Assembly: GCA_943326015.2 (NCBI GenBank)
Contig: CALPRQ020000015.1
Location: forward strand, 1 to 64,000
DNA length: 64,000 nucleotides
From: Chitinophaga pinensis
Lineage (GTDB): Bacteria > Pseudomonadota > Gammaproteobacteria > Burkholderiales > Burkholderiaceae_C
Reading direction: 5' to 3'
The notes beneath the pieces are model-generated. The model was not told where the DNA came from and did no database searches. It saw only the letters and a list, made by a program, of their open reading frames with translations. Below, piece after piece: positions 1-7,973 of this stretch. Every line of letters starts with the position of its first letter. The stretch's first letter is position 1. A program made the translations under genes and the position numbers.

Positions 1-2
1 AG

Positions 3-137
3 CGCTGGATCGTCGAACGCAGCTTTGCTTGGCTGGACAAGAACAGGCGGCTGTGGAAGAACTGCGAGCGGCTGCTCAACACCAGCCTGCAGTTCGTCCA
101 TCTGGCTTTCCTGGGGCTCTTGCTCAGAAGACTTTGA
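3..137 (+). CDS. IS5-family transposase, C-terminal end (cut by window edge)
   Basis: The frame starting at base 3 reads RWIVERSFAWLDKNRRLWK and ends at a TGA after 44 residues. The block W-[IV]-V-E-R-[ST]-F-A-W-L is the classic C-terminal signature of IS5-family DDE transposases, and its Glu is the third catalytic residue. Only this tail lies in the window, so completeness cannot be judged. About 12 bp after the stop, GAACACGCTCTTA could be the outer end of the element, but its partner end lies outside. The rhlE start follows 44 bp later, so the IS sits directly in the rhlE promoter region and could influence its expression. Confidence 0.8.
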   Translation, partial: RWIVERSFAWLDKNRRLWKNCERLLNTSLQFVHLAFLGLLLRRL

Positions 138-181
138 ACACGCTCTTACAGGATCCCGACTTGGCCCTACACTCCCACCCC

Positions 182-1480
182 ATGTCATTTGCCTCCCTCG
201 GTCTGTCCTCCGCGCTGATTAACGCCACCCGCGAGCTCGGCTTCTCCACGCCCACCCCGGTCCAGGCCGAGGCGATTCCCGCCATCCTGCGCGGCTCGGA
301 CGTCCAGGCCCAGGCCCAGACCGGCTCCGGCAAGACCGCCGCCTACGCCCTGCCCGTGCTGCACGGGCTGGCCAGCCAGCCCATCGGCGGCTACCGGCGC
401 CAGCTGCGCGCGCTGGTGCTGGTGCCCACGCGCGAACTGGCGCTGCAGGTCGGCGAGCTGCTGCAGGACCTGGCCGCGCGCCAGGCCGGCACCGTGCGGC
501 AAGTGCTCAAGGTGCAGGCGCTGTACGGCGGCGTCTCGATCAATCCGCAACTGCTGGCCCTGCGCGGCGGCGCCGACCTGGTGGTCGCCACGCCCGGCCG
601 GCTGCTCGATGTCATCGAGCACAACGGCCTGCAGCTCGACCAGGTGCGCCAGCTGGTGCTCGACGAGGCCGACCGCCTGCTCGACCTCGGCTTTGCCGAT
701 GAGCTCGACCGTGTGCTCAAGCAACTGCCAGCCCAGCGGCAGAACCTGCTGTTCTCGGCCACCTTCCCGGCTGGGGTGCAGGGGCTGGCCGACGCGCTGC
801 TGCGCGAGCCGGTACGGATCCGGATCGAGGCCGAAGTGCAGGCGCCGCTGACCATAGCGCAGCAGGCGATCGCGGTCGATGCCAACAAGCGCACCACGCT
901 GCTGCGCCATCTGGCCCAAGAGCAAGGCTGGAAACAGGCGCTGGTCTTCGTCGCCAGCCAGTACGCGGCCGAGCATGTCGCCAACAAGCTCTACAAGAAC
1001 GGGGTCTACGCGACCGCCTTCCACGGCGGCCTGAGCCAGGGTGGCAGGCGCCAGGTGCTGGACGAATTCAAGTCGGGCCGCTGGGACATCCTGGTCACGA
1101 CCGACCTGGCCGCGCGCGGCATCGACATCGAAGGCCTGCCGGTGGTGGTCAACTACGATCTGCCGCGCTCGGCGGTGGACTACCTGCACCGCATCGGCCG
1201 CACCGGGCGCGCCGGCGCCGACGGGCTGGCCGTCAGCTTTGTCAGCGCGGACCAGCTCGCGCACTGGCGCCTGATCCAGAAGCGCCAGTCGCTGCAGCTG
1301 GAACTGGAAACGGTCGCCGGCTTCGAGCCTTCGGGGTTCGATCAGGCAGCACCAATCCCGACCGAGCCGGCACGACCCGGCAAGCTGCCACCGGGCACCG
1401 GTGGCATCAAGGGCAAGCGCCCGAGCAAGAAGGACAAGCTGCGCGCAGCGGCGGCTGCCGCTGCGGCCAAGGGCCAGTAG
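182..1480 (+). CDS. rhlE: DEAD-box ATP-dependent RNA helicase, RhlE type
   Basis: Cytoplasmic RNA helicase of 432 aa that unwinds short RNA duplexes in ribosome assembly and RNA decay. All motifs are in order: Q motif (GFSTPTPVQAEAIP), I (AQTGSGKT), Ia (PTRELALQ), Ib (TPGR), II (LDEADRLLD, i.e. DEAD), III (SAT), V (DLAARGIDIEGLP) and VI (HRIGRTGRAG). The C-terminus is short, basic and Lys/Ala-rich, as in RhlE rather than DbpA or DeaD. The ATG at 182 puts the Q motif about 20 residues in; the frame is open further upstream, but there it overlaps the transposase tail. No strong Shine-Dalgarno is visible. Confidence 0.93.
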   Translation: MSFASLGLSSALINATRELGFSTPTPVQAEAIPAILRGSDVQAQAQTGSGKTAAYALPVLHGLASQPIGGYRRQLRALVLVPTRELALQVGELLQDLAARQAGTVRQVLKVQALYGGVSINPQLLALRGGADLVVATPGRLLDVIEHNGLQLDQVRQLVLDEADRLLDLGFADELDRVLKQLPAQRQNLLFSATFPAGVQGLADALLREPVRIRIEAEVQAPLTIAQQAIAVDANKRTTLLRHLAQEQGWKQALVFVASQYAAEHVANKLYKNGVYATAFHGGLSQGGRRQVLDEFKSGRWDILVTTDLAARGIDIEGLPVVVNYDLPRSAVDYLHRIGRTGRAGADGLAVSFVSADQLAHWRLIQKRQSLQLELETVAGFEPSGFDQAAPIPTEPARPGKLPPGTGGIKGKRPSKKDKLRAAAAAAAAKGQ

Positions 1481-1484
1481 TCGA

Positions 1485-1796
1485 TCAGGCCAGATCGCCG
1501 CCCTGGGACGCGCCGCGGGCGCCGCGCACGCCATGCTTGGCCAGGATCTCGACATAGACCTGGGTCGCGCCGCCCTGGGCGGCTTCATCGACCTTGCCGA
1601 TCAGCTGGGACAGGTGCACCGTCTCGGCGCTGTCCTGGCTCAGGCCGAAGCGGCAGTCGAAGTCCCAGTAATCGACGCCGGCGGGCAGGTCGCGGCGGCG
1701 TTCGCGCTTGAGGTATTTGCGCAGCTCGTGCTTGAGCGCGTCGAGCACGCGGTCCGGGTGCCTGCCTTCGATCTGGAGCGGGAATGTTTTTTTCAT
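1485..1796 (-). CDS. Conserved small protein, DUF6172-like
   Basis: A 103-aa soluble protein with no signal peptide or membrane segment. The N-terminus is basic and Lys/Arg-rich (LKHELRKYLKRERRR), followed by an aromatic segment DYWDFDCRFG and a C-terminal half with QLIGKVDEAA. From memory the sequence fits the uncharacterised DUF6172 family of beta- and gammaproteobacteria; no function is known to me. It converges on rhlE with 4 bp between the stop codons and is divergent from the exonuclease gene. The family name is a recollection, the reading frame is well supported. Confidence 0.75.
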   Translation of the reverse strand: MKKTFPLQIEGRHPDRVLDALKHELRKYLKRERRRDLPAGVDYWDFDCRFGLSQDSAETVHLSQLIGKVDEAAQGGATQVYVEILAKHGVRGARGASQGGDLA

Positions 1797-1912
1797 GGTT
1801 ATCCTGATGGCTAGCAGCGGGGCCGAATGGACGCGCTGCGGGAGCGTGATTATGCGTCGGCCGGCGCCCGCCCGGACCAGCGGCGTTGCGTTATGCTGCG
1901 CGCCAACCCCTT

Positions 1913-2533
1913 ATGAAAAGCCGCCCCCTCCCCCCCAGCAAGGAGCAGATCGACCTGCTCGCCCCCTTCGACCGGCTCGGACTCGAACGGATCGAACTGA
2001 TTTCCACCCCTGTACAGGCACAACGCGCCGCCCAGGCCCTGCGCGCCAGCAGCGCCTGGGGCTTCGACACCGAGTCCAAGCCGACTTTTTCGGTCGGCGA
2101 AGCATCCGATGGTCCCCATGTGGTGCAGCTCGCGACGCTGGAGCAAGCCTGGGTATTCCAGCTGCACGACCCGGACTGCCTGGCCGAAGTCGCCGCCCTG
2201 CTGGCCTGGCCAGGCGCGGTCAAGGCCGGTTTCGGCCTGGGCGACGACCGCAAGCGCATCCAGTCCAAGCTCGGCATCGAGCCAGTGCGGGTGCATGAAC
2301 TCGGCCACGACTTCCGCCGCCAGGGCTATCGGCAGCAGATCGGCGTCAAGTCGGCGGTCGCGCTGCTGTTCGAGCGCCGCTTCGCCAAATCCAAGAAAGC
2401 CGCCACCTCGAACTGGTCCCGACTCGACCTGAGCGAGTCGCAACTGCTCTACGCGGCCAACGACGCCTGGGCAGCGCTGCGCTGCTACCACGCGCTGGAG
2501 CCGCAGCTTACAGCGCGCGCGCCAGGCGGCTGA
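1913..2533 (+). CDS. 3'-5' exonuclease, RNase D / WRN-exonuclease fold (DEDDy)
   Basis: A 206-aa single-domain nuclease of the DEDDy superfamily. Visible catalytic residues are Asp52 and Glu54 (GFDTES), an Asp pair at 111-112 (FGLGDDR), and Tyr180 with Asp184 (LLYAANDAWAAL), matching motifs Exo I, II and III. There are no HRDC domains, so it is not full-length RNase D; it resembles the small stand-alone proteins annotated as 3'-5' exonuclease. The ATG at 1913 is preferred over an in-frame TTG at 1886. A -10-like TTATGCT at 1891 lies just upstream. The substrate is unknown. The stop overlaps the 3' end of the convergent aminotransferase gene by 26 bp. Confidence 0.85.
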   Translation: MKSRPLPPSKEQIDLLAPFDRLGLERIELISTPVQAQRAAQALRASSAWGFDTESKPTFSVGEASDGPHVVQLATLEQAWVFQLHDPDCLAEVAALLAWPGAVKAGFGLGDDRKRIQSKLGIEPVRVHELGHDFRRQGYRQQIGVKSAVALLFERRFAKSKKAATSNWSRLDLSESQLLYAANDAWAALRCYHALEPQLTARAPGG

Positions 2534-3710
2534 CCCCCTCGCGGATCTTGTCCAGATCCGAGGTCGCGAAGCTCAGGCGCAGCGTCGCCGGGTCGGGCTG
2601 CTCGCAATAGAAGGGCGCGCCCGGCACGAAGGCCACGCCCTGCTCGATGGCGCGGCGCGAGAACTCATTGCCGTCCGCGACCTTGCCATTCGCGCCGGTC
2701 AGGCGGGCCCAGACGAACAGGCCGCCCTGCGGCACGACGAACTCGATCGCGTCGCCCAGCTCGGCCCGCAGCCCCTCGCACAGGGTACGGGCGCGCTCGG
2801 CGTAGACGGCGCGCGCCTTTTCCAGGTTGGCCGTCATGCGGCCGGACTTGAGGTACTGGGCGGCGGTGGCCTGCGCGAAGGTGCTCGAATTGGCGTCGCT
2901 GAACTGCTTGCACATCACGGCCTTGGCCAGCAGCTCGGGCGGCGCGATCATCCAGCCCAGGCGCAGGCCGGCCGACAACGTCTTGCTCAAGCTACCGCAA
3001 TGCACCAGGCAGTCGCGGCTGCCCGGCACCTCGGAACTCAGCGCCAGCAGGCTGGGCGGCGGCGGCGCGTCGAAATACAGGTCGCCATAGGGGTCATCCT
3101 CGACGATCAGCGTCTGGTACCGGGCCGCGAGCTCAAGCACGCGACGGCGGCGCTCCAGCGTCAGCGTGGCGCCGCTCGGGTTGCCGAAGGTCGGGATCAG
3201 GTAGACGAACTTCGGTTTGTGCTCGACGATCAGCTGTTCCAGCCGCTCGACATCGACGCCATCGCCATCGACCGGGGCACTGACCAGCTCGGCGCCGTAG
3301 AGGCGGAAGCACTGGATGGTAGCCAGGAAGGTCGGCCCCTCGACGATCACCTTGTCGCCGGGCGAGATCAGCGTCTTGCCCAGCAGGTCGAGCGCCTGCT
3401 GGCTGCCCGTCGTGACGATCAGCTGCTCGGGCGCCACCTGCGCGCCCTTGGCCTGCATGAAACTTGCGAGCTGCTCGCGCAACGGCGCGTAGCCCTCGGT
3501 CGCGCCATACTGCATGGCACCGGCCGGCTCCTGCTCCAGCGCGGCCAAGGTAGCTGCGCGGATGCCGTCGACATCGACCAGCGCCACATCCGGGAAGCCA
3601 CCGGCAAAGCTGATGATGCCGGGCTTGCCCAACAGCTTGAACAGCTCGCGGATGGCGGAGGTTTCGACGTTGTCGAGTCGGTCGGCAAAGCGGACGGCAG
3701 AGGCGCTCAT
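2508..3710 (-). CDS. PLP-dependent aminotransferase, fold type I (class I/II)
   Basis: A 400-aa cytoplasmic aminotransferase resembling the 2-aminoadipate / aromatic / valine-type enzymes and the catalytic half of MocR regulators, but without a GntR DNA-binding domain. The PLP lysine is Lys243 in SLSKTLSAGLRLGW; other fold-type-I hallmarks are TTGSQQALDL, PTFGNPSG and EDDPYGDLYF. The C-terminal GGLFVWARL and LRLSFA segments are typical. Substrate cannot be fixed from sequence. The start at 3710 is only 15 bp from the start of nth on the other strand, so the two promoters must overlap each other's coding regions. Confidence 0.85.
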   Translation of the reverse strand: MSASAVRFADRLDNVETSAIRELFKLLGKPGIISFAGGFPDVALVDVDGIRAATLAALEQEPAGAMQYGATEGYAPLREQLASFMQAKGAQVAPEQLIVTTGSQQALDLLGKTLISPGDKVIVEGPTFLATIQCFRLYGAELVSAPVDGDGVDVERLEQLIVEHKPKFVYLIPTFGNPSGATLTLERRRRVLELAARYQTLIVEDDPYGDLYFDAPPPPSLLALSSEVPGSRDCLVHCGSLSKTLSAGLRLGWMIAPPELLAKAVMCKQFSDANSSTFAQATAAQYLKSGRMTANLEKARAVYAERARTLCEGLRAELGDAIEFVVPQGGLFVWARLTGANGKVADGNEFSRRAIEQGVAFVPGAPFYCEQPDPATLRLSFATSDLDKIREGVSRLARAL

Positions 3711-3725
3711 GGGAAAATCGGTGGA

Positions 3726-4367
3726 ATGAAAAAGGAACAGATCGAGCGCTTCTTCGCCACCTTGCAGGCGGCCAATCCGCGGCCCGTGACCGAGCTTGAG
3801 TATACGAGTCCGTTCGAGCTGCTCTGCGCCGTGCTGCTGTCGGCGCAAGCCACCGACGTCGGCGTCAACAAGGCCACGCGCCGGCTGTTTCCAATCGCCA
3901 ACACGCCGCAGCAGATGCTGGAACTCGGCATCGAAGGCCTGGAAGAGCAGATCAGGACCATAGGCCTGTACCGCAGCAAGGCCAGGCACCTGCTGCAGAC
4001 CTGCCAGATCCTGCTCGACAAGCATGGCGGCCAGGTGCCGCGCACGCGCGAGGAGCTCGAAGAACTGCCCGGAGTCGGCCGCAAGACCGCCAACGTGGTG
4101 CTCAATGTCGCCTTCGGCGAGCCGACCATGGCGGTCGACACCCATGTGTTCCGGCTCGGCAACCGCACCGGGCTGGCACCCGGCAAGACCCCGCTGGAGG
4201 TCGAGCAAAAGTTGCTCAAGCGCATCCCGGCGCAATACCTGGAGCACGCGCACCACTGGCTGATCCTGCATGGACGCTATGTCTGCACCGCGCGCAAGCC
4301 GCATTGCGATCGCTGCGCCGTGGCCGATTGCTGCGACTACCCGGACAAGACTCCCTCCCAATCATGA
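3726..4367 (+). CDS. nth: Endonuclease III (base-excision DNA glycosylase/AP lyase)
   Basis: A 213-aa bifunctional glycosylase that removes oxidised pyrimidines and nicks the abasic site. The helix-hairpin-helix LPGVGRKTAN carries catalytic Lys120, and Asp138 sits in VDTHVFRL, the same numbers as the E. coli enzyme. A C-terminal [4Fe-4S] site is intact with spacing C-x6-C-x2-C-x5-C (YVC-x6-CDRC-x5-C). The ATG at 3726 begins MKKEQIERFF, the usual family N-terminus. Its stop overlaps the aat start as ATGA, so the two genes are coupled. Confidence 0.96.
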   Translation: MKKEQIERFFATLQAANPRPVTELEYTSPFELLCAVLLSAQATDVGVNKATRRLFPIANTPQQMLELGIEGLEEQIRTIGLYRSKARHLLQTCQILLDKHGGQVPRTREELEELPGVGRKTANVVLNVAFGEPTMAVDTHVFRLGNRTGLAPGKTPLEVEQKLLKRIPAQYLEHAHHWLILHGRYVCTARKPHCDRCAVADCCDYPDKTPSQS

Positions 4368-5128
4368 AACGTCCCCGCTCGCTGCCCTGGCTCGAACCCG
4401 GCCAGCCCTTCCCGCCCGTCGAGCAGGCCTGGGGCGCCGGCGATCCCGCGCCGGGCCTGCTCGCGGCCGGTGGCGCGCTCGATGTCGCAACCCTGATCCA
4501 GGCCTATGCCCAAGGCATCTTCCCCTGGTTCTCCGACGGCCAGCCGATACTCTGGTGGAGCACCGACCCGCGCATGGTGCTGCGCGTGGCCGACTTCAAG
4601 CTGCAGCCCTCGCTGCGCAAGGAGATCCGCTCTGGGTTGCGCAGTGGCCGGTTGGAGATCCGCTTCGACCATGACTTCGAGGCCGTGATCCGTGCCTGCT
4701 CCGGCAGCCCGCGCCCGGGCCAGGACGGCACCTGGATCCTGCCCGAAATGGTCGCGGCCTATTGCGCGCTGCACCGCGCCGGCCACGCGCACAGCGTCGA
4801 AACCTGGTGGGACGGTGAACTCGCTGGTGGACTCTACTGCGTCGCGATCGGCCGCATGGTGTTCGGCGAATCGATGTTCAGCCGGCGCAGCAATGGGTCC
4901 AAGATCGCGCTCGCGGCACTGGTCGCGGCCGGCGAGTCCTGGGGCATCGAAGCCATAGACTGCCAGCAGAACACGGCCCATCTGGCCTCGCTCGGCGCGC
5001 GCGAGATGCCGCGCTGCGAGTTCCTGCAAATCGTGCAGCGCCATACGGCACAGCCCGCCCCCGTGTGGAAGCTCGACCCCCTATACTGGTCCGCATGGCT
5101 GAACCATCCGTCATCCCAGACTTCGTGA
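4364..5128 (+). CDS. aat: Leucyl/phenylalanyl-tRNA--protein transferase
   Basis: A 254-aa enzyme that transfers Leu or Phe from charged tRNA onto N-terminal Lys/Arg of proteins, making primary N-degrons for ClpS-ClpAP. Family hallmarks are [23 protein letters not shown] near residue 50, the GTWILPEM loop, and [26 protein letters not shown] with the invariant Glu-Ser-Met-Phe-Ser. The ATG at 4364 overlaps the nth stop (ATGA), which supports this start over frames opening further upstream. It is followed after 7 bp by bpt, so both N-degron ligases would be made together. Confidence 0.95.
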   Translation: MKRPRSLPWLEPGQPFPPVEQAWGAGDPAPGLLAAGGALDVATLIQAYAQGIFPWFSDGQPILWWSTDPRMVLRVADFKLQPSLRKEIRSGLRSGRLEIRFDHDFEAVIRACSGSPRPGQDGTWILPEMVAAYCALHRAGHAHSVETWWDGELAGGLYCVAIGRMVFGESMFSRRSNGSKIALAALVAAGESWGIEAIDCQQNTAHLASLGAREMPRCEFLQIVQRHTAQPAPVWKLDPLYWSAWLNHPSSQTS

Positions 5129-5135
5129 GCGCCGC

Positions 5136-5873
5136 ATGAACCCGGGCCAGGAACTCCCGCTGGAGGCGCTGCAGTTCTACGCCACGGCACCCTACCCCTG
5201 CAGCTATATCGAGGGCCGGCAGGCTCGCTCCCGAGTCGCCACGCCCGGTCACCTGATCCACAACGACGCCTACTCCGAACTCGTCACGCGGGGCTTTCGC
5301 CGCAGCGGCCTGTTCACCTACCGGCCGCAATGCGACGGTTGCCAGGCCTGTATCCCGCTGCGGGTCGATGCGGCACGCTTCGCCCCCAACCGCAGCCAGC
5401 GCCGCGCGCAAGCTCGCCACGCGGACTTGCAGGTGCGGGTACTGAGCCTGGCCTTCGACCCCGACCACTACGAGCTCTACCTGCGCTACCAGCGCGCGCG
5501 TCACGCCGGTGGTGGCATGGACCAGGACAACGTGGAACAGTACGGCCAGTTCCTGCTGCAGAGCCGGGTCAACTCGCGCCTGGTCGAGTTCTTCCTGCCC
5601 GCAACCGAGAGCGAGCCCGAGCGGCTCAAGATGGTGTCGCTGGTCGATGTGCTGGACGACGGTCTGTCGGCCGTCTATACCTTCTATGAGCCCGAGGCCG
5701 GTACCGCCTACGGCAACTACAACGTGCTGTGGCAGATCGCGCAGGCCCGAAGCCTCGGCCTGCCCTGGGTCTACCTGGGCTACTGGATTGAACAAAGCCC
5801 CAAGATGGCTTACAAACGCAAGTTCCTGCCGCACCAGCTGCTGCTGGATGGCCGCTGGGTCTCGACGCCATAA
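5136..5873 (+). CDS. bpt: Aspartate/glutamate leucyltransferase (Bpt, ATE-like)
   Basis: A 245-aa arginyl-tRNA-transferase-like protein; bacterial Bpt uses Leu-tRNA to add Leu to N-terminal Asp/Glu. The N-terminal ATE domain shows the Cys cluster PCSYIEG...[12 protein letters not shown], and the C-terminal GNAT-like half shows [21 protein letters not shown] and [13 protein letters not shown]. Length is typical. The gene follows aat immediately, as in many betaproteobacteria, although the pyrD that often comes next is absent. The ATG at 5136 is the only start that keeps the PYPCSYI block near residue 20. Confidence 0.94.
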   Translation: MNPGQELPLEALQFYATAPYPCSYIEGRQARSRVATPGHLIHNDAYSELVTRGFRRSGLFTYRPQCDGCQACIPLRVDAARFAPNRSQRRAQARHADLQVRVLSLAFDPDHYELYLRYQRARHAGGGMDQDNVEQYGQFLLQSRVNSRLVEFFLPATESEPERLKMVSLVDVLDDGLSAVYTFYEPEAGTAYGNYNVLWQIAQARSLGLPWVYLGYWIEQSPKMAYKRKFLPHQLLLDGRWVSTP

Positions 5874-5921
5874 GCCAGGGCTGATTTCATCTTGTAAAAT
5901 GGCACCGATGATCCGCATGCC

Positions 5922-6701
5922 ATGACCAGACGCCCAGACCTCATTCCCTCCCACCCCAGCGTTCAGGTGATCGAACGCATCTTCACGCTGATGGATGTGC
6001 TCGCCTCGTGCGAGGAAGCCGTCTCGCTCAAGAAAATCAGCGAGAAGACCGGACTGCACCCCTCGACCGCGCACCGCATCCTCAACGACCTCGCGATCGG
6101 ACGCTACGTCGACCGACCCGAACCCGGCAGCTATCGGCTGGGCATGCGCCTGCTCGAACTCGGCAACCTGGTCAAGGCCCGCCTGAGCGTGCGCGACACC
6201 GCGCTTGGGCCCATGCGCGAGCTGCACAAGCTGATCCAGCAGCCCGTCAACCTGAGCGTGCGCCAGGGCGACGAGATCGTCTACGTCGAGCGCGCCTACA
6301 GCGAGCGCTCCGGCATGCAGGTGGTGCGCGCGATCGGCGGCCATGCGCCGCTGCACCTGACCTCGGTCGGCAAGCTGTTCCTGGCCGCGGACGATGCGCA
6401 GCGCGTGCGAGCCTACGCGGCGCGCACCGGCCTGATGGGCAACACGACCAACAGCATCACCCAGCTGCTGACGCTCGAGCGCGAGCTGCAGCAATGCCGC
6501 CAGCTCGGCAGCGCGCGCGACAACGAGGAACTCGAACTCGGTGTGCGCTGCATGGCCGCCGGCATCTACGATGACCAGGGCAAGCTGGTGGCCGGCTTGT
6601 CGATCTCGGCGCCAGCCGACCGCCTCGACGAGGGCTGGCTGCCCAAGCTGCAGGCCACGGCCGATGCCATCAGCCGCGCGCTGGGCTGCCCCGGCAAGTA
6701 A
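5922..6701 (+). CDS. IclR-family transcriptional regulator
   Basis: A 259-aa DNA-binding regulator. The N-terminal winged helix-turn-helix covers residues about 12-75 (VQVIERIFTLMDVLA...SLKKISEKTGLHPSTAHRILNDL), followed by the C-terminal GAF-like ligand-binding domain (LHLTSVGKLFLA, GVRCMAAGIYDDQGKLVAGLSIS). The ligand is not deducible. It stands 48 bp downstream of bpt with a TAAAAT -10-like hexamer in between and probably has its own promoter. No metabolic neighbour suggests a target; genes on the far side are cell-wall and leucine genes on the other strand. Confidence 0.9.
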   Translation: MTRRPDLIPSHPSVQVIERIFTLMDVLASCEEAVSLKKISEKTGLHPSTAHRILNDLAIGRYVDRPEPGSYRLGMRLLELGNLVKARLSVRDTALGPMRELHKLIQQPVNLSVRQGDEIVYVERAYSERSGMQVVRAIGGHAPLHLTSVGKLFLAADDAQRVRAYAARTGLMGNTTNSITQLLTLERELQQCRQLGSARDNEELELGVRCMAAGIYDDQGKLVAGLSISAPADRLDEGWLPKLQATADAISRALGCPGK

Positions 6702-6705
6702 GCAC

Positions 6706-7860
6706 TCAGCCCTTGTTGCGCCAGGCCAGGCGCTCGATCGCGTCAGCCGAGGCGACTGATTCGACGTAGCGCCGCACCCGTTGCGCGTCACCGATGCGTG
6801 CCGACTTGTCGGCCGCGTCGAGGAAGACCATGATGACCTGGCGCCCCGCCAGTCTGGCCGACATCACCATGCAGCGACCCGCTTCCGAAATGTAGCCGGT
6901 CTTCTGCAGGCCGATGTCCCATGTCGGGTCGGCGGTCAGGCGGTTGCTGTTGTGGTACTGCAGCACGCGCCGACCCGACTCGACCGAATAGCCCTGCGAG
7001 GTCGTGAATTCGCGCAGCAGCGGGCGCTGATAAGCAGCCGCGACCAACAGCGCGAGATCGCGCGCACTCGATCGGTTCTCGACCGACAGGCCGGTCGGCT
7101 CGACATAATGGGTGTCGTGCATGCCGAGCTCGGCGGCCTTGGCGTTCATCAGCCGCACGAAGTTGGCGATGCCGCCGGGATAGGTGCGACCCAGCGCATG
7201 CGCCGCGCGGTTCTCGCTCGACATCAGTGCCAGATGCATGGCCTCGCCACGCGTCAGCCGGGTACCGACCGACAGCCGCGAACCGGTGCCCTTGTAGATG
7301 TCAAGATCATCCTCGGTGATGCTGATCTCTTCGTCCAGCGGCAGCCTGGCATCCGCCATCAGCAACCCGGTCATCAGCTTGGTCAGCGAGGCGATCGGCA
7401 TCACGACCTTGTCGTTCTTGCTGACCAGCACCTCACGGCTGTTCTGGTCCATCACGAATACCGCGTTGGCGCTGAGCTTGGACAGCTCGTCGGCCGCGCT
7501 GACATCGGGCTTGCGCTCTGCGGCGTTGACTGCGGACGCCGTCGCCAAGGCCGCACCGCCCGCTACCGCGGACTTGGCCGCGATCGCGGCGGCACGACGC
7601 GCCTTGCCGGACCGGGGGTGGTCAGCGCTGGCTTTCGCCTGCACGACCGCCTTGGCGGCGGAACGCTTGACGCGGGCCGAAACCACGCGGGCCTTGCTGA
7701 CGGCCTGCGCCTTGATCTTAACCTTCTGCGCGGCGACGGGTTTCTTCCTGGCATGCGCGCCCGCAGCCATGAGAGAAGGCGGCGCCATCAGGGAAAGCGT
7801 CACCCCCAAACTCAAGGCAGCGGTCGCGCGACGCAGCCACTGAAGCTTGCCATGGGTCAT
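6706..7860 (-). CDS. pbpG: Periplasmic D-alanyl-D-alanine endopeptidase, PBP7/PbpG-like
   Basis: A 384-aa low-molecular-weight penicillin-binding protein that would cleave peptidoglycan cross-links. The ATG at 7860 is chosen because GGAG lies 9 nt upstream and it gives a clean signal peptide (residues 1 to about 36, cleaved near AGAHA). Catalytic motifs are SxxK at Ser158 (ASLTKLMTG), SxN at 215-217 (SSENRAAH) and KTG (LQKTGYISEAG). Between the signal and the enzyme lies an unusual run, residues about 37-118, rich in Lys, Arg and Ala, perhaps contacting anionic envelope polymers. It converges on the iclR gene, 4 bp apart. Confidence 0.9.
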   Translation of the reverse strand: MTHGKLQWLRRATAALSLGVTLSLMAPPSLMAAGAHARKKPVAAQKVKIKAQAVSKARVVSARVKRSAAKAVVQAKASADHPRSGKARRAAAIAAKSAVAGGAALATASAVNAAERKPDVSAADELSKLSANAVFVMDQNSREVLVSKNDKVVMPIASLTKLMTGLLMADARLPLDEEISITEDDLDIYKGTGSRLSVGTRLTRGEAMHLALMSSENRAAHALGRTYPGGIANFVRLMNAKAAELGMHDTHYVEPTGLSVENRSSARDLALLVAAAYQRPLLREFTTSQGYSVESGRRVLQYHNSNRLTADPTWDIGLQKTGYISEAGRCMVMSARLAGRQVIMVFLDAADKSARIGDAQRVRRYVESVASADAIERLAWRNKG

Positions 7861-7947
7861 TTGCTTACACTCCAAACTCATAAAAACCAATACCCAGAAG
7901 TATAAAACGAAGGCAAATGACTAGCAATATCAATTCATGACCAGGAG

Positions 7948-7968
7948 TTCAGGGGATCCACCCCTGAA
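7948..7968 (-). terminator. Hairpin after leuA
   Basis: A perfect 8-bp inverted repeat, TTCAGGGG-ATCCA-CCCCTGAA, beginning 5 bp beyond the leuA stop. There is no U-run on either side, so termination would be weak or Rho-assisted; it may act as a 3' mRNA stabiliser. It separates leuA from the pbpG promoter region. Confidence 0.45.
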
Positions 7969-7973
7969 ACGGA

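Noticed and set aside
185-1588. Open frame of 467 codons antisense to the helicase gene
   Set aside because: No recognisable domain; the helicase with all motifs occupies the other strand.
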